From: Sistotremastrum niveocremeum HHB9708
Taxonomy: Eukaryota; Basidiomycota; Agaricomycetes; Sistotremastrales; Sistotremastraceae
Assembly (NCBI GenBank): GCA_001630475.1
Contig: KV419418.1
Span: 346,193 to 410,192 of the forward strand
Reading direction: 5' to 3'
Length of the DNA: 64,000 nucleotides
Shown here: in pieces, positions 12,214 to 24,733 of the stretch
How positions within the stretch are numbered: position 1 is the stretch's first letter
Layout: each line of letters opens with the position of its first letter
Position numbers and translations under genes: made by a program
Notes under the pieces: model-generated
The model's input: only the letters and a program-made list of their open reading frames with translations
Databases searched by the model: none
What the model was told of the DNA's origin: nothing

Positions 12214-13123
12214 GATCTCGCAAGGTTGTTGTATGGTAGGGTAGGGCGAGGGTGTTCATTGAAGTCAGCTCTTAAGTGAAGTCTTTTGAGACCTGTTGTA
12301 GACCAGCGGGACTCCTGCACCAAGACGCATGTCTTCCTGCCACGAACAGCACTTTTGCGATGCCAGCCGGAAATTTAAGAAAGGTTGCTTGGAATTTTTT
12401 ATCACTTGCATATTTTACCCGTTGGTGCCAGTATGAGAATCAGAACAAACATGCTGAACGGCTTGAAAGGTAGGAAACTGAGAGTCGACAACCAGAGGCA
12501 TCGACGGCAGATGCCGAACGTCTTCTCCTGCTCACTCTTGCTCTCGTTTGGAACTAGTTCCTGCTGCGTCCCCTCACAAATCATGCCCACACCTCCAAAA
12601 AGTTTCAAACACCTCGCCAAGACCGATGGCCATGCAGAATTCGTTCAAGCTGCGCCGACACTCATTCGGCACTAAACACCAACTGCGCTCCGCAGATTCT
12701 TGGCCTTCTCTGAATCCCCGAACATGGTCATGGATGCCGAGAGAGTCATACTCTCTTCTCGACCGAAATGATGATTTCCATGACACCACCGTCATCAGCT
12801 CTGCGCATTGTCATAGTCGTCAACTTCGAAATCCCGAAACAGACGCAAACGCAGACGCCAAGGACGAAGTCGCTCTCCTCCCGCGCAGACTTCTCTGTCC
12901 TACGATGCCCAGAGAGCCAAGAACGTATCTATAATCAGAACATTGTCCTACAAGGATATACGCTCGTTTGGAATTGTTGCAGCATGACTGCGCGAGGCTT
13001 TTCGCAGTTGTGGAGGGGGTATAAGTAGAGGATGAAGTCGTCAACAAGAAAGACATCGAACAAAAACTCCTCGTCGCATCGCACTCTCGCACCGAGAACA
13101 CTTACAAGTGCTTGAAACTCGAA
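12214..13123. other. Divergent intergenic region between the unrecognised gene and actin
   Basis: About 900 bases between two divergently transcribed genes, so it should hold both promoters. A TATA-like box sits about 100 bases before the actin start. Several open frames of 65-130 codons occur on both strands, but they overlap one another, have no motif and are not supported. Confidence 0.4.
13020..13025 (+). promoter_or_regulatory. TATA-like box of the actin gene
   Basis: TATAAG preceded by a G-rich run (GGAGGGGG), 104 bases upstream of the ATG at 13124. Spacing and orientation fit a core promoter. No transcription start data. Confidence 0.35.
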
Positions 13124-14749
13124 ATGGAAGACGAAATGACTCCGATCGTGATCGACAATGGGTCCGGGATGACCAAAGCTGGCTGTGAGTATCTACTTGA
13201 AACTTGAAGTTTCGACCTTGGATCTGATTATGAGTAGTTGCTGGTGATGATGCTCCTAGAGCTGTATTCCCGTGAGTTGTATCTCTTCCCTAATCTCTCC
13301 TCATTTTCTTCCCTGGTGTTACCCAGTGCGATTGTTGGAAGGCCCCGCCAGGTATCCTGGATGGTCGGCATGGGCCACAAAGAATCTTACATCGGGTACG
13401 CCTCCCCATCCATCTCCACAATCAAAAACTCACGACCCCTGTAACCAGCGACGAAGCCCAATCCAAGCGCGGCGTCCTCAAACTCGCCTACCCAATCGAA
13501 CACGGCATAGTAACAAACTGGGACGACATGGAAGCAATCTGGCACCACACCTTCTACAACGAACTCCGCGTCGCCCCCGAAGAACATCCCATAATGCTCA
13601 CCGAAGCCCCAATGAACCCAAAAGCAAACCGCGAAAAGATGACTCAAATCATGTTTGAGACATTTAATGCTCCAGCATTTTATGTCCAGATTCAAGCTGT
13701 TTTAGCTCTTTATGCATCTGGAAGAACGACGGGGATTGTTATGGACTCCGGGGATGGAGTTACGCATATCGTTCCTATCTATGAGGGATTTAGTCTTCCG
13801 CATGCGATTGGACGACTTGATCTTGCGGGCAGGGATTTAACGACTTATATGGCTAAATTGTTGCAGGAGAGGGGATATCCGTTTACGACGAGTGCGGAGA
13901 TGGAGATTGTTAGGGATATTAAGGAGAAATTGGCGTATGTTGCTACGAGCTTTGAGGATGAGGTTAAACTTGCTGCGGAGAGTTCGCAGCTTGAGAAGAG
14001 TTATGAGTTGCCTGATGGACAAACTATTACTGTTGGGAATGAACGGTGTGTTCCTTTTCTTCTTTCCTTTGTTTGTTCGAGGGAGTTGAGCTGATGCGGC
14101 GGATTGTAGATTTAGGTGCCCTGAGGTTTTGTTTAATCCTGCTATGGTTGGCAAGGAAGCATCTGGTATACACGAGAGCTTGTACGTATTCTTCCACTCA
14201 AGCATCCGCTCCTAACTAACCCATCATCACAGATACACTTCCGTACGTCCTTACTCACTCTTCCCCAGCGCCGAATACTAATCTCCACATTCTCAGATCA
14301 TGAAATGCGACAACGGTACGCACTCATCCCCCCTTTTCTTCTATGATTCTGACCTCACCAATAACAATGACAGATGTCCGCCGCGATTTATACCAGAACA
14401 TCGTCCTGTCCGGCGGAACGACTATGTACCCCGGTATAGCCGATCGTCTCAATCTCGAGATGACGCGTCTTGCTCCTTCCGGCGTCAAGGTATCTCCCTT
14501 CGAACATATGTCGCCTCAAATGATGACTGACGCTTCATTTCGCAGGTCAAAGTCGTCGCTCCTCCCGAAAGGAAATACAGCGTCTGGATCGGAGGAAGTA
14601 TCCTCGCTTCCTTGTCTTCATTCCAGAACCTCTGGGTGTCTAAGCAAGAGTATGATGAGATGGGTCCTGCTATCGTTCATCGCAGTACGTCCTTCTGTTT
14701 CTTTGGGAGTGGGGATTTGGGGTTGATGGTTTTTGTAGAGTGTTTCTAA
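13124..14749 (+). CDS. Divergent conventional-type actin
   Basis: Full-length actin fold, about 375 residues once nine short introns are removed, starting [16 protein letters not shown] and ending HRKCF like conventional actins. Nucleotide-binding loops are present: [11 protein letters not shown], then MDSGDGVTH, then [10 protein letters not shown]. The methyl-histidine context [15 protein letters not shown] is kept. It differs from the nearly invariant fungal actin at many sites: the D-loop reads [19 protein letters not shown] where PRHQGVMVGMGQKDSYVG is usual, and other changes are [21 protein letters not shown] and [17 protein letters not shown]. No ARP-specific insertions are seen, so it is an actin paralogue rather than Arp1-3. 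Probably a second, non-housekeeping actin, with a standard copy expected elsewhere in the genome. It would polymerise with altered longitudinal contacts, if at all; this is inference from the D-loop. Confidence 0.88.
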
Positions 14750-15070
14750 GTTGCTTTTGGATTTGGATGTGAGAGAGTTTTTGGGAGCAGGATTTGTTGA
14801 GGGATTGTCGAAAGCTGTTTAGGGATCGGTTTGGTCGGGTTGTGGTTGGTAGTTGAAAGGTTTTTGTGATCAGTCTCGGTTTTTGATGTATGCAGAAAAT
14901 ATACGTTGACTTGTTGCTTTGATCTCGTATGGGCCATGTTCTTTCTTGCAAAGGGATCTCAATTTACTGCAATGATTCGACGACATCTGCAAGCTCGGTT
15001 TCCTTCCGATTTCCGATTTCACGCCCAAATTTTCGCAAGCGCCCGAGCTCCAGAGAACAAAGGCTTGCAA

Positions 15071-17790
15071 ATGCTAAGTGCAGTCGCAGCACGCAAAGCT
15101 GCGCAAGCTCGAGCATTACTTGAAGCTCAAGCTCAGCCTGCCATCAACCCTGACGCGTCCAGCCATGTCGTCTCAGGACCAGGACCAGGACCAGGACCTT
15201 CGTCTTCGAAACATACATTAGAGGATGTCGATCTTAGTCCTCCGCGTCGAGAGAAGAAGAAAAGTCGACTACAGGCGAATCAAGATACGTCGTCATCCCA
15301 ATCCCCCGCCGACGGTCCATCGAATACGAATGGAGGACCTTCACGAGCTCGGAATGGAGGACCAGGAGAGAGCTACACGGATGCAGATATGTTACGCATC
15401 ATCGCATCTCTCGACGCGAATCGAGCAGATGAAGAGATGAAGGTGACGAAGAAGAAGAGAATGAGGATGAAGAAGAAAAATGATCTGCGGTATTTCCAGG
15501 CGAAGGAAAAAGAGACGTTGAAGGAATTAGCGAGGATGGACGAGGGGAATGACTCTTCGGGTTCCTCCTCTTCTTCTGATGAAGACGACGACGCGATTTT
15601 ATCTGGAGATGTACTCGACTCGGATGTCCTCGAGCCTGCACCAGTTCCTCAGCCCAAATCGCGGGCTCGAGCATGGTCCCCAAGTCGTCCACTGCCACCC
15701 TCCGACGAAGAAATGGAAATCCTCTCAGCAAACTCCCGTCCCCCATCACCCACAACCATACGCGCAAAATCTAACTCTTCCTTACTCTCAACCTTCACAC
15801 CAACAGCCACCACCTTAATTTCCCTTCCCTCAAGTGCCGGATCCACGGCTCGTCGATGCGTAATTTTCTTGCGACCCGGGGAACAAATGACGCTTCTCGG
15901 AGTGGCTAGTTTAACGGTCGTCGCTGGCAAAATCAGTGTCGGCGAAGTGACTCTATTACCCTCTCTGAATGCTCGACCTATCGAGTTATTCATGCCACGA
16001 TGCAGCCCCCTCTCCAAAATCGTCGCTCTCCCTTTGTCTTCATCTCCTGCTGAAGACATAAGAACGACGACTATTACTCCGTCCCTCGAAATCCCTTCAA
16101 GTGTTGTGAATCTCATAAAGAACCACGACGGCGCAGTACTCCTCCTCTCCGAACTGCAAACAGGAATCGAAGGTCTCGGGAACATATGTAGAACCTTCGA
16201 AGGCACATTCGACCCTCCGCCTGGATATCGAGATTCAATAAAACTAGGTCTCCGAGGCGTACAAATGGTGCGTTCCCATTCCTCCACTTATCAACATACT
16301 AATCTATTCAAAAGCTGCGGACTTCCCATCCGCACCTCGACACACTAACAATCCCCCCCTCCTGGAAAACCGCCCTCTCAACGCTCTCCCTCTCAACCTC
16401 CTCATCTGCTTCCAAATTAACAACCACACCCCCCATAATCATAATCCGCGGCCCCAAATCATCCGGAAAATCAACTCTAGCCCAATACACACTCAACACC
16501 CTCCTACAAACCTACTCAAAAGTAGCACTCCTAGACACCGACCCAGGTCAACCACTCTTCCCGCCTGCCTCCCTCATATCACTCCACATCCTCTCTGAAC
16601 CATTCTTCGGCCCTTCTTTCGCGAATTTGAGAGTTGGAGAGGCGACGAAGGCCCATTTTGTGGGAGGTGTTAGTCCGAGGAGTGGGCCGGGTGTTTGGAA
16701 AGAGGGTGTAGAGGATTTATTTAATACGTGGAGACTTGAACATGCGTTCGCTCCTGTTGACTTCGACGGTGATTCGGATCCTGATTCGAATTCTGATGTG
16801 GATATGGATGCGGATGGCGAAGGGGGAGAAGGAGGGGAGGGGAAGATACGAGAGGTTGTTCCGCTCGTTATAAATACGCATGGGTGGACGAAAGGATACG
16901 GAGCTATCCTCTCGTCATTCTTACAATCCCTCGTCGAACCTACGCACATCTTTGAATTCCGCGACTCAAACACACCTCTTGACACCCTCCCTGCCTCCAC
17001 CCCTGCATCGAATGCGTTAGGGGGGAAGGGAAAGGGACCGGTAGTGCATTATCTTGACCCTTCGACTTCAACGATATTATCATCCCGCTATACCGCCACA
17101 GATTTCCGCGATATATCCCTTTTATCATACCTCCATGCCCTACCCTCCTCCTCCCATGATAAAATTGACGCTCATCCGCGGGTTCGATGGCAAACCCAAA
17201 AATCCCTCTCCTCAATCCCCCCATACGAAATCACCCTCTCCCCTCCGCCTGGAACGAGAGGGCCGATTGAGGGAGTGTATATGTTAGGTCCTTGGGCAGA
17301 CGACATCGTCCCTTCCGAGCTTTACACAGTGCTAAATTGCGCGATCGTAGCTCTCGTATCTTCCCCCTCCTCGTCTATCGAGCCTTCTCCTTCCGGGCCT
17401 GATGGTACGACGAACGTATATGTGCAACGCAGACCCGCGCCTCAAGCCTCAGACTCGAAATGCCTAGGACTCGCTCTAATCCGTTCCGTAGATCCTCAAA
17501 ATCACCTCCTCCACGTCCTCACGCCTGTCCATCCTTCGTTCTTAGGGGAATGTAGAGTGCTGGTGAAAGGTGAAATCGAACTTCCCATCTGGGGATTCTT
17601 ACGTTTGCCGAGCGAAGCGAGGCCGACCGCAGGTCGGGCGAGAGCTGGGGATAATGAGAGGGATAATGGGGATGGAGGTGAGTGGGGTGAGGGAGGGGAG
17701 GTGCCGTTCTTGGAGTGGAGGGGTGTTGTGGGGATTGGAGGGGAGAAGAGGAAGTTGAGGAGGAATCTGATGCGGAGGGGTCAGATGTAA
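15071..17790 (+). CDS. GRC3: Polynucleotide 5'-hydroxyl kinase GRC3
   Basis: Nucleolar kinase that, with the Las1 nuclease, processes ITS2 of pre-rRNA. Two exons: 15071-16267, then from 16315 after a 47-nt intron with an ACTAAT branch-like site. The first part is low complexity (S, E, K, GP repeats). A middle domain contains FLRPGEQMTLLG. The kinase core follows in exon 2, with Walker A GPKSSGKST, then VALLDTDPGQPLFPP (Walker B-like with the PGQ of the Clp1/Grc3 family), then HFVGG, NTHGWTKGYG (the TxGW-type motif of the family) and a C-terminal domain. About 890 residues. Start chosen at 15071 (MLSAVAARKA). The open frame runs 55 codons further upstream to 14906, but that part has no family feature. 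An acidic insertion (DSDPDSNSDVDMDADGE) lies between the Walker and GW motifs. Confidence 0.87.
15173..15198 (+). repeat. Short GGACCA tandem repeat inside GRC3
   Basis: Four units of a 6-base repeat encoding Gly-Pro pairs in the disordered N-terminal region of GRC3. In frame, so length change would not break the gene. Confidence 0.7.
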
Positions 17791-18459
17791 TTTACCAATA
17801 ATAACCGCGGTGAAACAGCATGGCATAACCCTTCACCACTCATAGTCTTTCGATAAACGGTCACTGTGATGCGCTCGTTATATATGATGATTGAAAGTTC
17901 TGTGGAATTTGATGTCTGGAGGGAGAATTGCCTTATATGGTAGATGTAGCACTGAAGATGGTATCTCCGAGATCTCCGAACTCCGATTTCCGACAGCCAC
18001 AGCGACCAACTTGAGACTTAGCCGTTCTTACAGATTGAACAACTTGGAATTAACGTCGGACTTCAGTAACCGCCAGTTTATGGATCATGGCAAGCTGTAT
18101 GGTCTCACGGGATTCTACCTTTTTACGTAGTGCTTTTACGAGCGCTCTGGGTGCGAGCTTACCTTTGGTCTTCAAGGAAAATCTCTGCCATTCCTATATA
18201 TTAGCACCATTTATATTCAGAAAACTCCGTTCATTTTCATTAAGTTTCCGTGCATAGCACGCATTGACTTCTAGGTAATTGAAGCTCTAAACAAGGTATC
18301 TCCTGTATCCGATATCCGATCGCTTGTCTGCACGCCGTGCACTTGCGCAAGCTCATGCTCTGTTCACACCAATCACTACGCCAGGAGTACAATACCTTTG
18401 CGTCTATAAGCTTCTCATTAGGACGCGGAAGAAGTCCTTGACATTGCTTCCGGCACACC
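17791..18459. other. Intergenic region before F-box copy 1
   Basis: About 670 bases without a supportable gene. Near 18293-18330 is a block (AAGGTATCTCCT, then CCGATCGCTTG) that recurs upstream of F-box copy 2, so part of the promoter was duplicated with the gene. Confidence 0.45.
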
Positions 18460-20137
18460 ATGGCTCTGTTCTCCTCTATCCCTGTGGACGTCCTGGCGAA
18501 TATCTTGTACGATGCACGGCTCCAGGACGTAGTAGCAGTGGCGCAGGTAAATTAAAGTGATTATCATGTTCTGCGGCTCACTGATACTGGTATTCTCAGG
18601 TCTCATCAAACTTATACGCCGCAATGAAGAACAATCGCTTCCTTTGGACAGATGCTTACGCGCACGATTTGAAGTTCCTTCCGCTTCCCACTGGTCATAC
18701 GATATCCACCATTCCCGTTCAGACGATCTACTCAATTGCTTTGCGATATTTCAGCATAGCAGAAGCATCTCAAGATGCTGAAGTTGTCATCAAGCGATGC
18801 TCTGCGATTGAAGGACTCGAAGGCTCGGAGTTTCATGCTTTCAGACTGCGTGTCTTCTCTGTACCGGGTGGCAGATGGACCATGTATCAGAGTGAAGAAG
18901 GATTCTTTTTGCAAGACCATACTCACATCAAGTTACCTGTTAATGTCAAGGATAAAAGGATCCTTCCCGTCAACATTGACTTTTGCGCGCACGTGGGATG
19001 TCAGATTTCGTTCCAATCGATGGGAGAAGGGGTGGTGCGTTGTTTGCAGATTACGGTTAATCCGGAGGGGCATATATCTCAAGCGGCGAACTCAAAGTAT
19101 GTCTTTCTACGTGTGCAGTCGTGCGTCGTTTTTGCTCAGCCGTTGACACATTCTTCTTCAGCAGCCCACATGGCATTTTGAACATCTACGACATCAATTT
19201 CTCCCAGATCGAAGATCCACTCGTGGAGGATCAGATGCAGGCGCAGGTTCCATTGAGTCGGCATGCGCCGATAAAGGTCCAGGAAATGGATGCTGTGTGT
19301 GATGTGAATGGCTCTTTGATCCTTTCGATTCACGGCCAGTATCTCGCCGTCGCCAACTACGTCTCTCGAGTCGGTGTCGTGGCCGGGATTGAAGGTGTAC
19401 AGGGATGTGACGTAAGACAAGCCTGTTAAACGACTCTTCAAAAGGTCGCTGATGAATCCTCGTCAACTCCCCGAAAATAGTATTGGATTACCGCTGCACA
19501 TTTTCACCCTACTATTCCAAAGATTATCATGGACGTGGACCGCGGTCGTGAAGGGGACTATCCCCCTCATCATGCATTGTGGCTCGTCGACATCCCTCCC
19601 GCTCTCATAAGGGACACTCGGCCATCCGATGACGCTAAGTCTTTACTTGACCCCGACATTACCTGGGAAAAGATACAGATCAGAATTACTCACTCGTTTT
19701 GGATTCCATCCCTTTGGACCCAACGAGCCAACAATGACGGAGTTGTCCCGGAGACATATATCTGTGTCCATGAGTTGAGGATCACCCACGGTTTTCACGC
19801 GAACGAAAACGTCCTTTTCGCGATATGTCTTACTCCTGAAGGCAAAATGGAAGCAATAGCAGTCGGGTCATTCCCGAGGGACTGGAGAGAAACCAGATTG
19901 CAGCGAAGGGTCGTCATGAGTTCTTTGGGCTCACAAAACCAGCTGGCTATTTGTTTCCTTTGCCCTTTGGAAAGAAGACTGAAGAAGAAGACTCTGAGTC
20001 TTCCGGATACGGGAAAAATTGAACATGTCATGATTCGGGGACTCGATCCTCTCCACGGTCAAATCCTTCTCGAACTGACCATTAGGAATTCGTTGACTGG
20101 TGTCTCGGAGGGACAAAGTTGTGTCGTGCAATATTGA
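18460..20137 (+). CDS. F-box protein, copy 1 of a tandem pair
   Basis: The N-terminus is an F-box: SSIPVDVLANILYDARLQDVV, followed after the first intron by VSSNLYAAMKNNRFLW. F-box proteins attach substrates to SCF ubiquitin ligases through Skp1. The remaining 450 residues or so carry no repeat I can name (no LRR, WD40 or Kelch pattern) but are shared along their length with the next gene: ALRYFSI, VPGGRWTMYQ, GEGVVRCL, HALWLVDIP, FPRDWRETR, and a C-terminus EGQSCVVQY. Three introns (18547-18599, about 19097-19161, about 19410-19480). Start at 18460 puts the F-box at residue 5, as is usual in agaricomycete F-box expansions. Substrate unknown. Confidence 0.8.
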
Positions 20138-20727
20138 TGCACTCCATAAGCGTCGTGTTATGTGCCTCATTGTAATCTTGATCTGTGGGTGGTTTTCACG
20201 CTCGAAATGCGATTATCTCGACCCAAGATATACGCACCGAGGTGCATTCACCCGCAACCATGACCAAGATCACGGCAAAGTCTGTCGGGATGTCGCGACG
20301 TCTCTAGCCTGATTTTGGAATACTAGTAATGAGTGCGCGTCCATTCGGATTATCTCTATAGGTTCTAAAGTGCCTGACGTTCTGCGCATAGAGCACATTG
20401 CGGCTCTGGGTAATGCACATGAATGCTCTATGAGAATCTGAGGCCGCTTCCTCGTAATCATTCTTGCTCCGCAATTATTGCTCGAATTACCTAATAAAGA
20501 GAATCCAGCGCCAAATAAGGTATCTCCTATGCCGGACACCCGATCGCTTGCAAACTTTAACAAGCTCCGATTCAAATTCCGCGACTATCAACCTTACCAA
20601 CCTTACCACCGTATCACGTTCACCACGATAGCTGCCTGAAACAGCTGCTTTCCCTCGATCCTGGCCTGTATCTGGACTTCAAAAGAGGTCTGTGACCCTC
20701 CTTAGTGGCGATCGCGACTCGCGAGCG
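20138..20727. other. Spacer between the F-box pair
   Basis: No gene supported. Contains AAGGTATCTCCT at 20517-20528 followed by CCCGATCGCTTG, matching the block upstream of copy 1. Remaining sequence shows nothing notable. Confidence 0.45.
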
Positions 20728-22384
20728 ATGGCTTCACTGTCTCGCTTGCCCGCTGACATTCTGTCAAATATTTTGGAGGACGCAACCCTAGAAGACATAG
20801 CGTCAGTGGCTCAGGTAATTGACTTACTTCGTGCAAAAGACCACTCACATCAATACCGATATCCACAGGTCTCCCAAGAACTATACGTTGCTGTAAAGAC
20901 CAATCGGTTCTTATGGACGAATACTCCGGATCATGAGCGCCTTTCACTCCCTACTGGTCATACAAAATCCACAGTCCCAGCTCACACGCTGTTGCCAGCT
21001 GCTTTGCGATATTTCAGCATAGAAAGGGCATTTCGGGATGCCGTCTTTCCCATCAAGCGATACTCCCTGGTTGGGAAACCGCTGGAAAGATCGAAGTTGG
21101 GCTGTCTCGTGCATATGTCCATTCCAGGTGGAAGGTGGAGCATGTATCAACGCGGCCGAAATCTATATCTGCATGACCATAACCAATCTAGGCTGCATGC
21201 CAATGTCGAAACTGCCGAGAATGGCTTGCGCGTCGACACGGACATCCAGCCTTACCTGACGTCTCCTTTGTTTGAATCGCTGGGAGAAGGTGTAGTTCGT
21301 TGCATGTACATGTCAGGTGAGCGCGAAGGCTATGGCTCGCAGGACACTAGCTCTCAGTACGTGTCTTCACGCATTCCGTAGTCGCTCGTTTGTACTCAAC
21401 GTTGTCACGTCAGGACTCCGCAAGGCATTTTAAAAGTTTTCGACATCAATTTCGCTCAACTTGAAAACATGGTTGTCAAAGATCTGAATCAGGTGCAAGT
21501 TCCTATGACTTGTCATCCGCCGCTCAAGATCTTGGGGTTCGAAGAACTGCAAGACGCAAAGGGCCCTCTGATCCTCTCTATTCACGACAAATATCTTGCT
21601 GTCGCCGACTACTCAACTCGAAGCGGAGTCGTAGCCGAAATCGCGGTTCCAACCGCCTTGAAGGTGAGATGCACGAATCGCTCTCACTCCAGTCCTCCCT
21701 TCTGACTGACCAATTCACAAAACACAGTATTCTCTCATTGGCGCACACTTCCACGCCACCCTTTCCAAGATCGTGATGGAGGTGGAGTATATTAGAGGTA
21801 TAGGGGAAAACGCAACTCGTGATCAAGCACTGTGGCTCGTTGACATACCGTCCACTGCCACAAGCTCCGCTCGCCACCGCCAGGACTTGGTGTCTAGCCC
21901 TGATATTACCTGGGGGACGATACGGATCGACATCGCTCACTCGATCGCGATGCCACACTCTTGGGCTCGAAAGTTCAAGCGTAAGACAAAGATTCCGGAG
22001 ACACATATTTGTGTCCAGGAATGGGTGCTGCCCAAGAGCCGTTACGCGGACGAAAGTGTCGCTGTCGCAGTCTGTCTTTCTCCGGAAGGTGGATTGAAAA
22101 CATTCTCAATGGGATGTTTACCAAGAGATTGGACAGTCACACGAACAAGGCAGAGATTCATTGCAAGTTCTTTGCTCTCACCCACCCAGATGGCCATTTG
22201 TTTCATTTGTCCAATTGACCGGATATTGAAAAGGAGTGTTTTGATACTGCCGGACATGGGCAGAAAATTTGAAGCCGCCGCGATTCGTCATTTTGATCCT
22301 GAGCACGGTCAGATCGTGATGGACTTGATGAGCAGGCACCGATACGGGTTTTCGGAAGAGCAGCGTTGTGTCATGCAGTTCTGA
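20728..22384 (+). CDS. F-box protein, copy 2 of a tandem pair
   Basis: Tandem paralogue of the preceding gene with the same three intron positions. The F-box reads LSRLPADILSNILEDATLEDI, then VSQELYVAVKTNRFLW. Shared downstream blocks include TGHTKSTVPAH, ALRYFSIERA, IPGGRWSMYQ, GEGVVRCMYM, LSIHDKYLAVADY, ALWLVDIPST, LPRDWTVTR and the C-terminus EEQRCVMQF. An upstream in-frame ATG at 20692 would add 12 residues. I chose 20728 (MASLSRLPAD) because it matches the start of copy 1. Both copies look whole; side-chain differences are spread over the protein, so the duplication is not very recent. Confidence 0.8.
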
Positions 22385-22626
22385 TGCATTCATTCAACGG
22401 GCTCTCGAGCTTCGGACTTCATTAAGTCTGCATTCTTGCTGGTGGTCGGATCATTAATAGAACGCCTTAAAGCCGAGTAACGATCACCATGGACCGCCTT
22501 CATGTGTCTTTGGTAGTCCGGTAGTCAAAATGCCTCAGGGGAGGTATAGAATTAATTTACTAAGGCAAAGGAGTGTCATCTTATGGAAATCAACACCTAG
22601 ATACGCAGTCATGATCTCAACATCGT

Positions 22627-24733
22627 TTAGTCCAACCGTCTCTTAGCCCTCGCTTTTCCTGTCAATTTTATCGGGGAATCCGGCCTGTACCCGCTCCCAC
22701 TACCGATATCTTCGGACACGATTTTGACCACGGCATAGATTAAAAAGATAAAGAGAGCCACGACGATCAAACTTGACCGGAAGGGATGTGCCACGAATGC
22801 ATCACCGATGTAAGAAGACGCGTTGTTCAATTTCTGAAGTTGGATGCCGTTAGGACATTTCTGGCAGGAAACGGAAATGGACGTACTCGAGCTAGTCTTT
22901 CGAGGAAGTTCTCGGAGTTGCGTGCGGTGAGCTTGCCATCGACAGCATCTTCAACTGCAAAACTGATGGCCGAAGCAGAGACCTCGATCGGCTCTCCGTC
23001 CTTGTTGGTGGAATAATAAAGTAATTTCTGTGATTCGCTATGCGTTAGTTGCTTGTTTGGACGAAAGAAGATAGACGGTCTCACCGAATGGTCGGATATG
23101 ATAACGCTCGGAATCATTCTCTCCCCTTTAACACCATACATTCCTTTCAACCAAGAGCTCCACCTCGAACTCGCCTCCAGATGCACCCATAAAACCTCCC
23201 TTTTGCTCCTCAGCTTATGTTGCTCAAGTCGTAGTCGATACTGCGACTCAGCGTTCGCGAGGATCTTCTGCCCTTCTTGAGCATTTCTGGGCTCTGTCCC
23301 GGTGATCATAAGTACGATGAGAGGGTCGAATCGGGCCTGCATGATTGATTGGAAGTTTTCTGAAGTAAGTTCTGAGATGAGTGGGAATCTGTTCTTTTCG
23401 ACAAAAGTGGAGATTTGAGCGGCTGAGGTCGTAGGATGGATAGCCAACGCAGAGATAGGTTTTGATGCGGCCGATGATGATGTGACGGATTTCTTGAACA
23501 CGAGTAGGACTGGGTAGTCTTCTTCAGCAGTGAGGTACGCTGAGCGGATTTGACTCTGCGTTGTCGTGAGGATTTGGAAAGGGGGAGTCAACAAGAGCGT
23601 GTTGCCAACACGGTGAATCAGATCCTGCAGCCATTGTGGATGAGCATTCATAAACGAGAACGGAAGTAGGAGACGTACCAGCTGTTCCTTATCCTCATCA
23701 CTGTGAATGAAGAGGAAAATCACGTCGTTCTCTTGGGAAGCCTTCGACAGCTCCAATGCGGATTCGACTTCTGTCACGGAAGGTGCAGTCACTTTGTCAA
23801 CGAAGGCTTCAAGAGAGTCTAGATTCCGTTTTCCCATATATTCTACTTTGTAACCTTCTTTGTAGCTAGTAGAGCGTAAGTCAATATCAAAACACGTAGA
23901 TGCCCGAGATGGTCGACTTACTAATACAAAGCGGGATATGCGTTGACACCTTGCTTTTTGCACACTGATGGGTTGTCATCACAATTGATTTCGGCAATGC
24001 TGAGCTTGTGGGCAAGGTTGGATGCGAGCTCTGACCAAATAGGCGCGAGCTTTTTGCAATGGCCGCACCAGGGGGCGAAGAATTTGATGAAGACAGGTCC
24101 AGCGCTCAACGCTGATGTGAAAGTGTTGGTGGTTAATGCAAGGACAGAGCCATGGGGGTTTGGATCAACAGACGAACGGGTCTGAACTACGAGCGACGGT
24201 GTAGAAGTGGTCGTATCTGATGTTATTGCATCGTCTGCTGCGGCTGGTGGCGGGTTCGCCGACTCGTGTGATGATGGCGGTTGTGCTGGAGACGGGGGAG
24301 GAGGGGCGTTTGCAGATATGAAGTGAAGGATATCGTCATACGTTCGCTGCCCCGGATATTCCAATCCTTTGACTGCGTCCTTGTAAAGGAGCAACGTAGG
24401 ATATCCTCTGATCCCCTGTGCGTTGCAGAGGTCTCCTTCTGAGATACAGTTTACTTGTCCCATTTTGATCCCCTCTGTTCGCACATTGTCATGACTCTCG
24501 TCATCGCCGTTGGTGATCACTCTTTCGTACAGTTGTTCCCAAGTAGGGGCGAAGTGCCTGCAGTGACCACAATAAGGAGAGAAAAATTCCACGAGCCATG
24601 TTCCATTGAGAAGTTCGGGGGTAAAATCGGACGGGGTGAGCTGAGGGGAATGTGACTCGATTGTAGGGAGTGCCCAAGTCGACGAGGCGGAAAGGGACAC
24701 AGAGAGAAGAGCCAAAAGAGAGGCGGGCAGCAT
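22627..24733 (-). CDS. Membrane-anchored protein disulfide isomerase with two thioredoxin domains
   Basis: Catalyses thiol-disulfide exchange in the ER. A cleavable signal peptide (LLALLSVSLSASSTWA) is followed by thioredoxin domain 1 with VEFFSPYCGHCRHFAPTW and a PT loop (GYPTLLLY). A P/S/T linker follows, then thioredoxin domain 2 with IKFFAPWCGHCKKLAPIW and NAYPALY. Both active sites are CGHC. The C-terminal half is a diverged thioredoxin-like region, ending in one TM helix (SSLIVVALFIFLIYAVV) and a basic tail KARAKRRLD that could act in ER retention. Three introns, for example the last one joining LERLAR to KLNNASSYI. About 640 residues. The build (Trx domains plus TM) fits Eps1/TMX-like membrane PDIs rather than soluble KDEL-type PDI. 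It is convergent with the F-box pair (243 bases between stops). Confidence 0.88.

Noticed and set aside
15649-16287. 212-codon open frame on the minus strand
   Set aside because: Lies wholly inside exon 1 of GRC3, which has clear family features on the plus strand.
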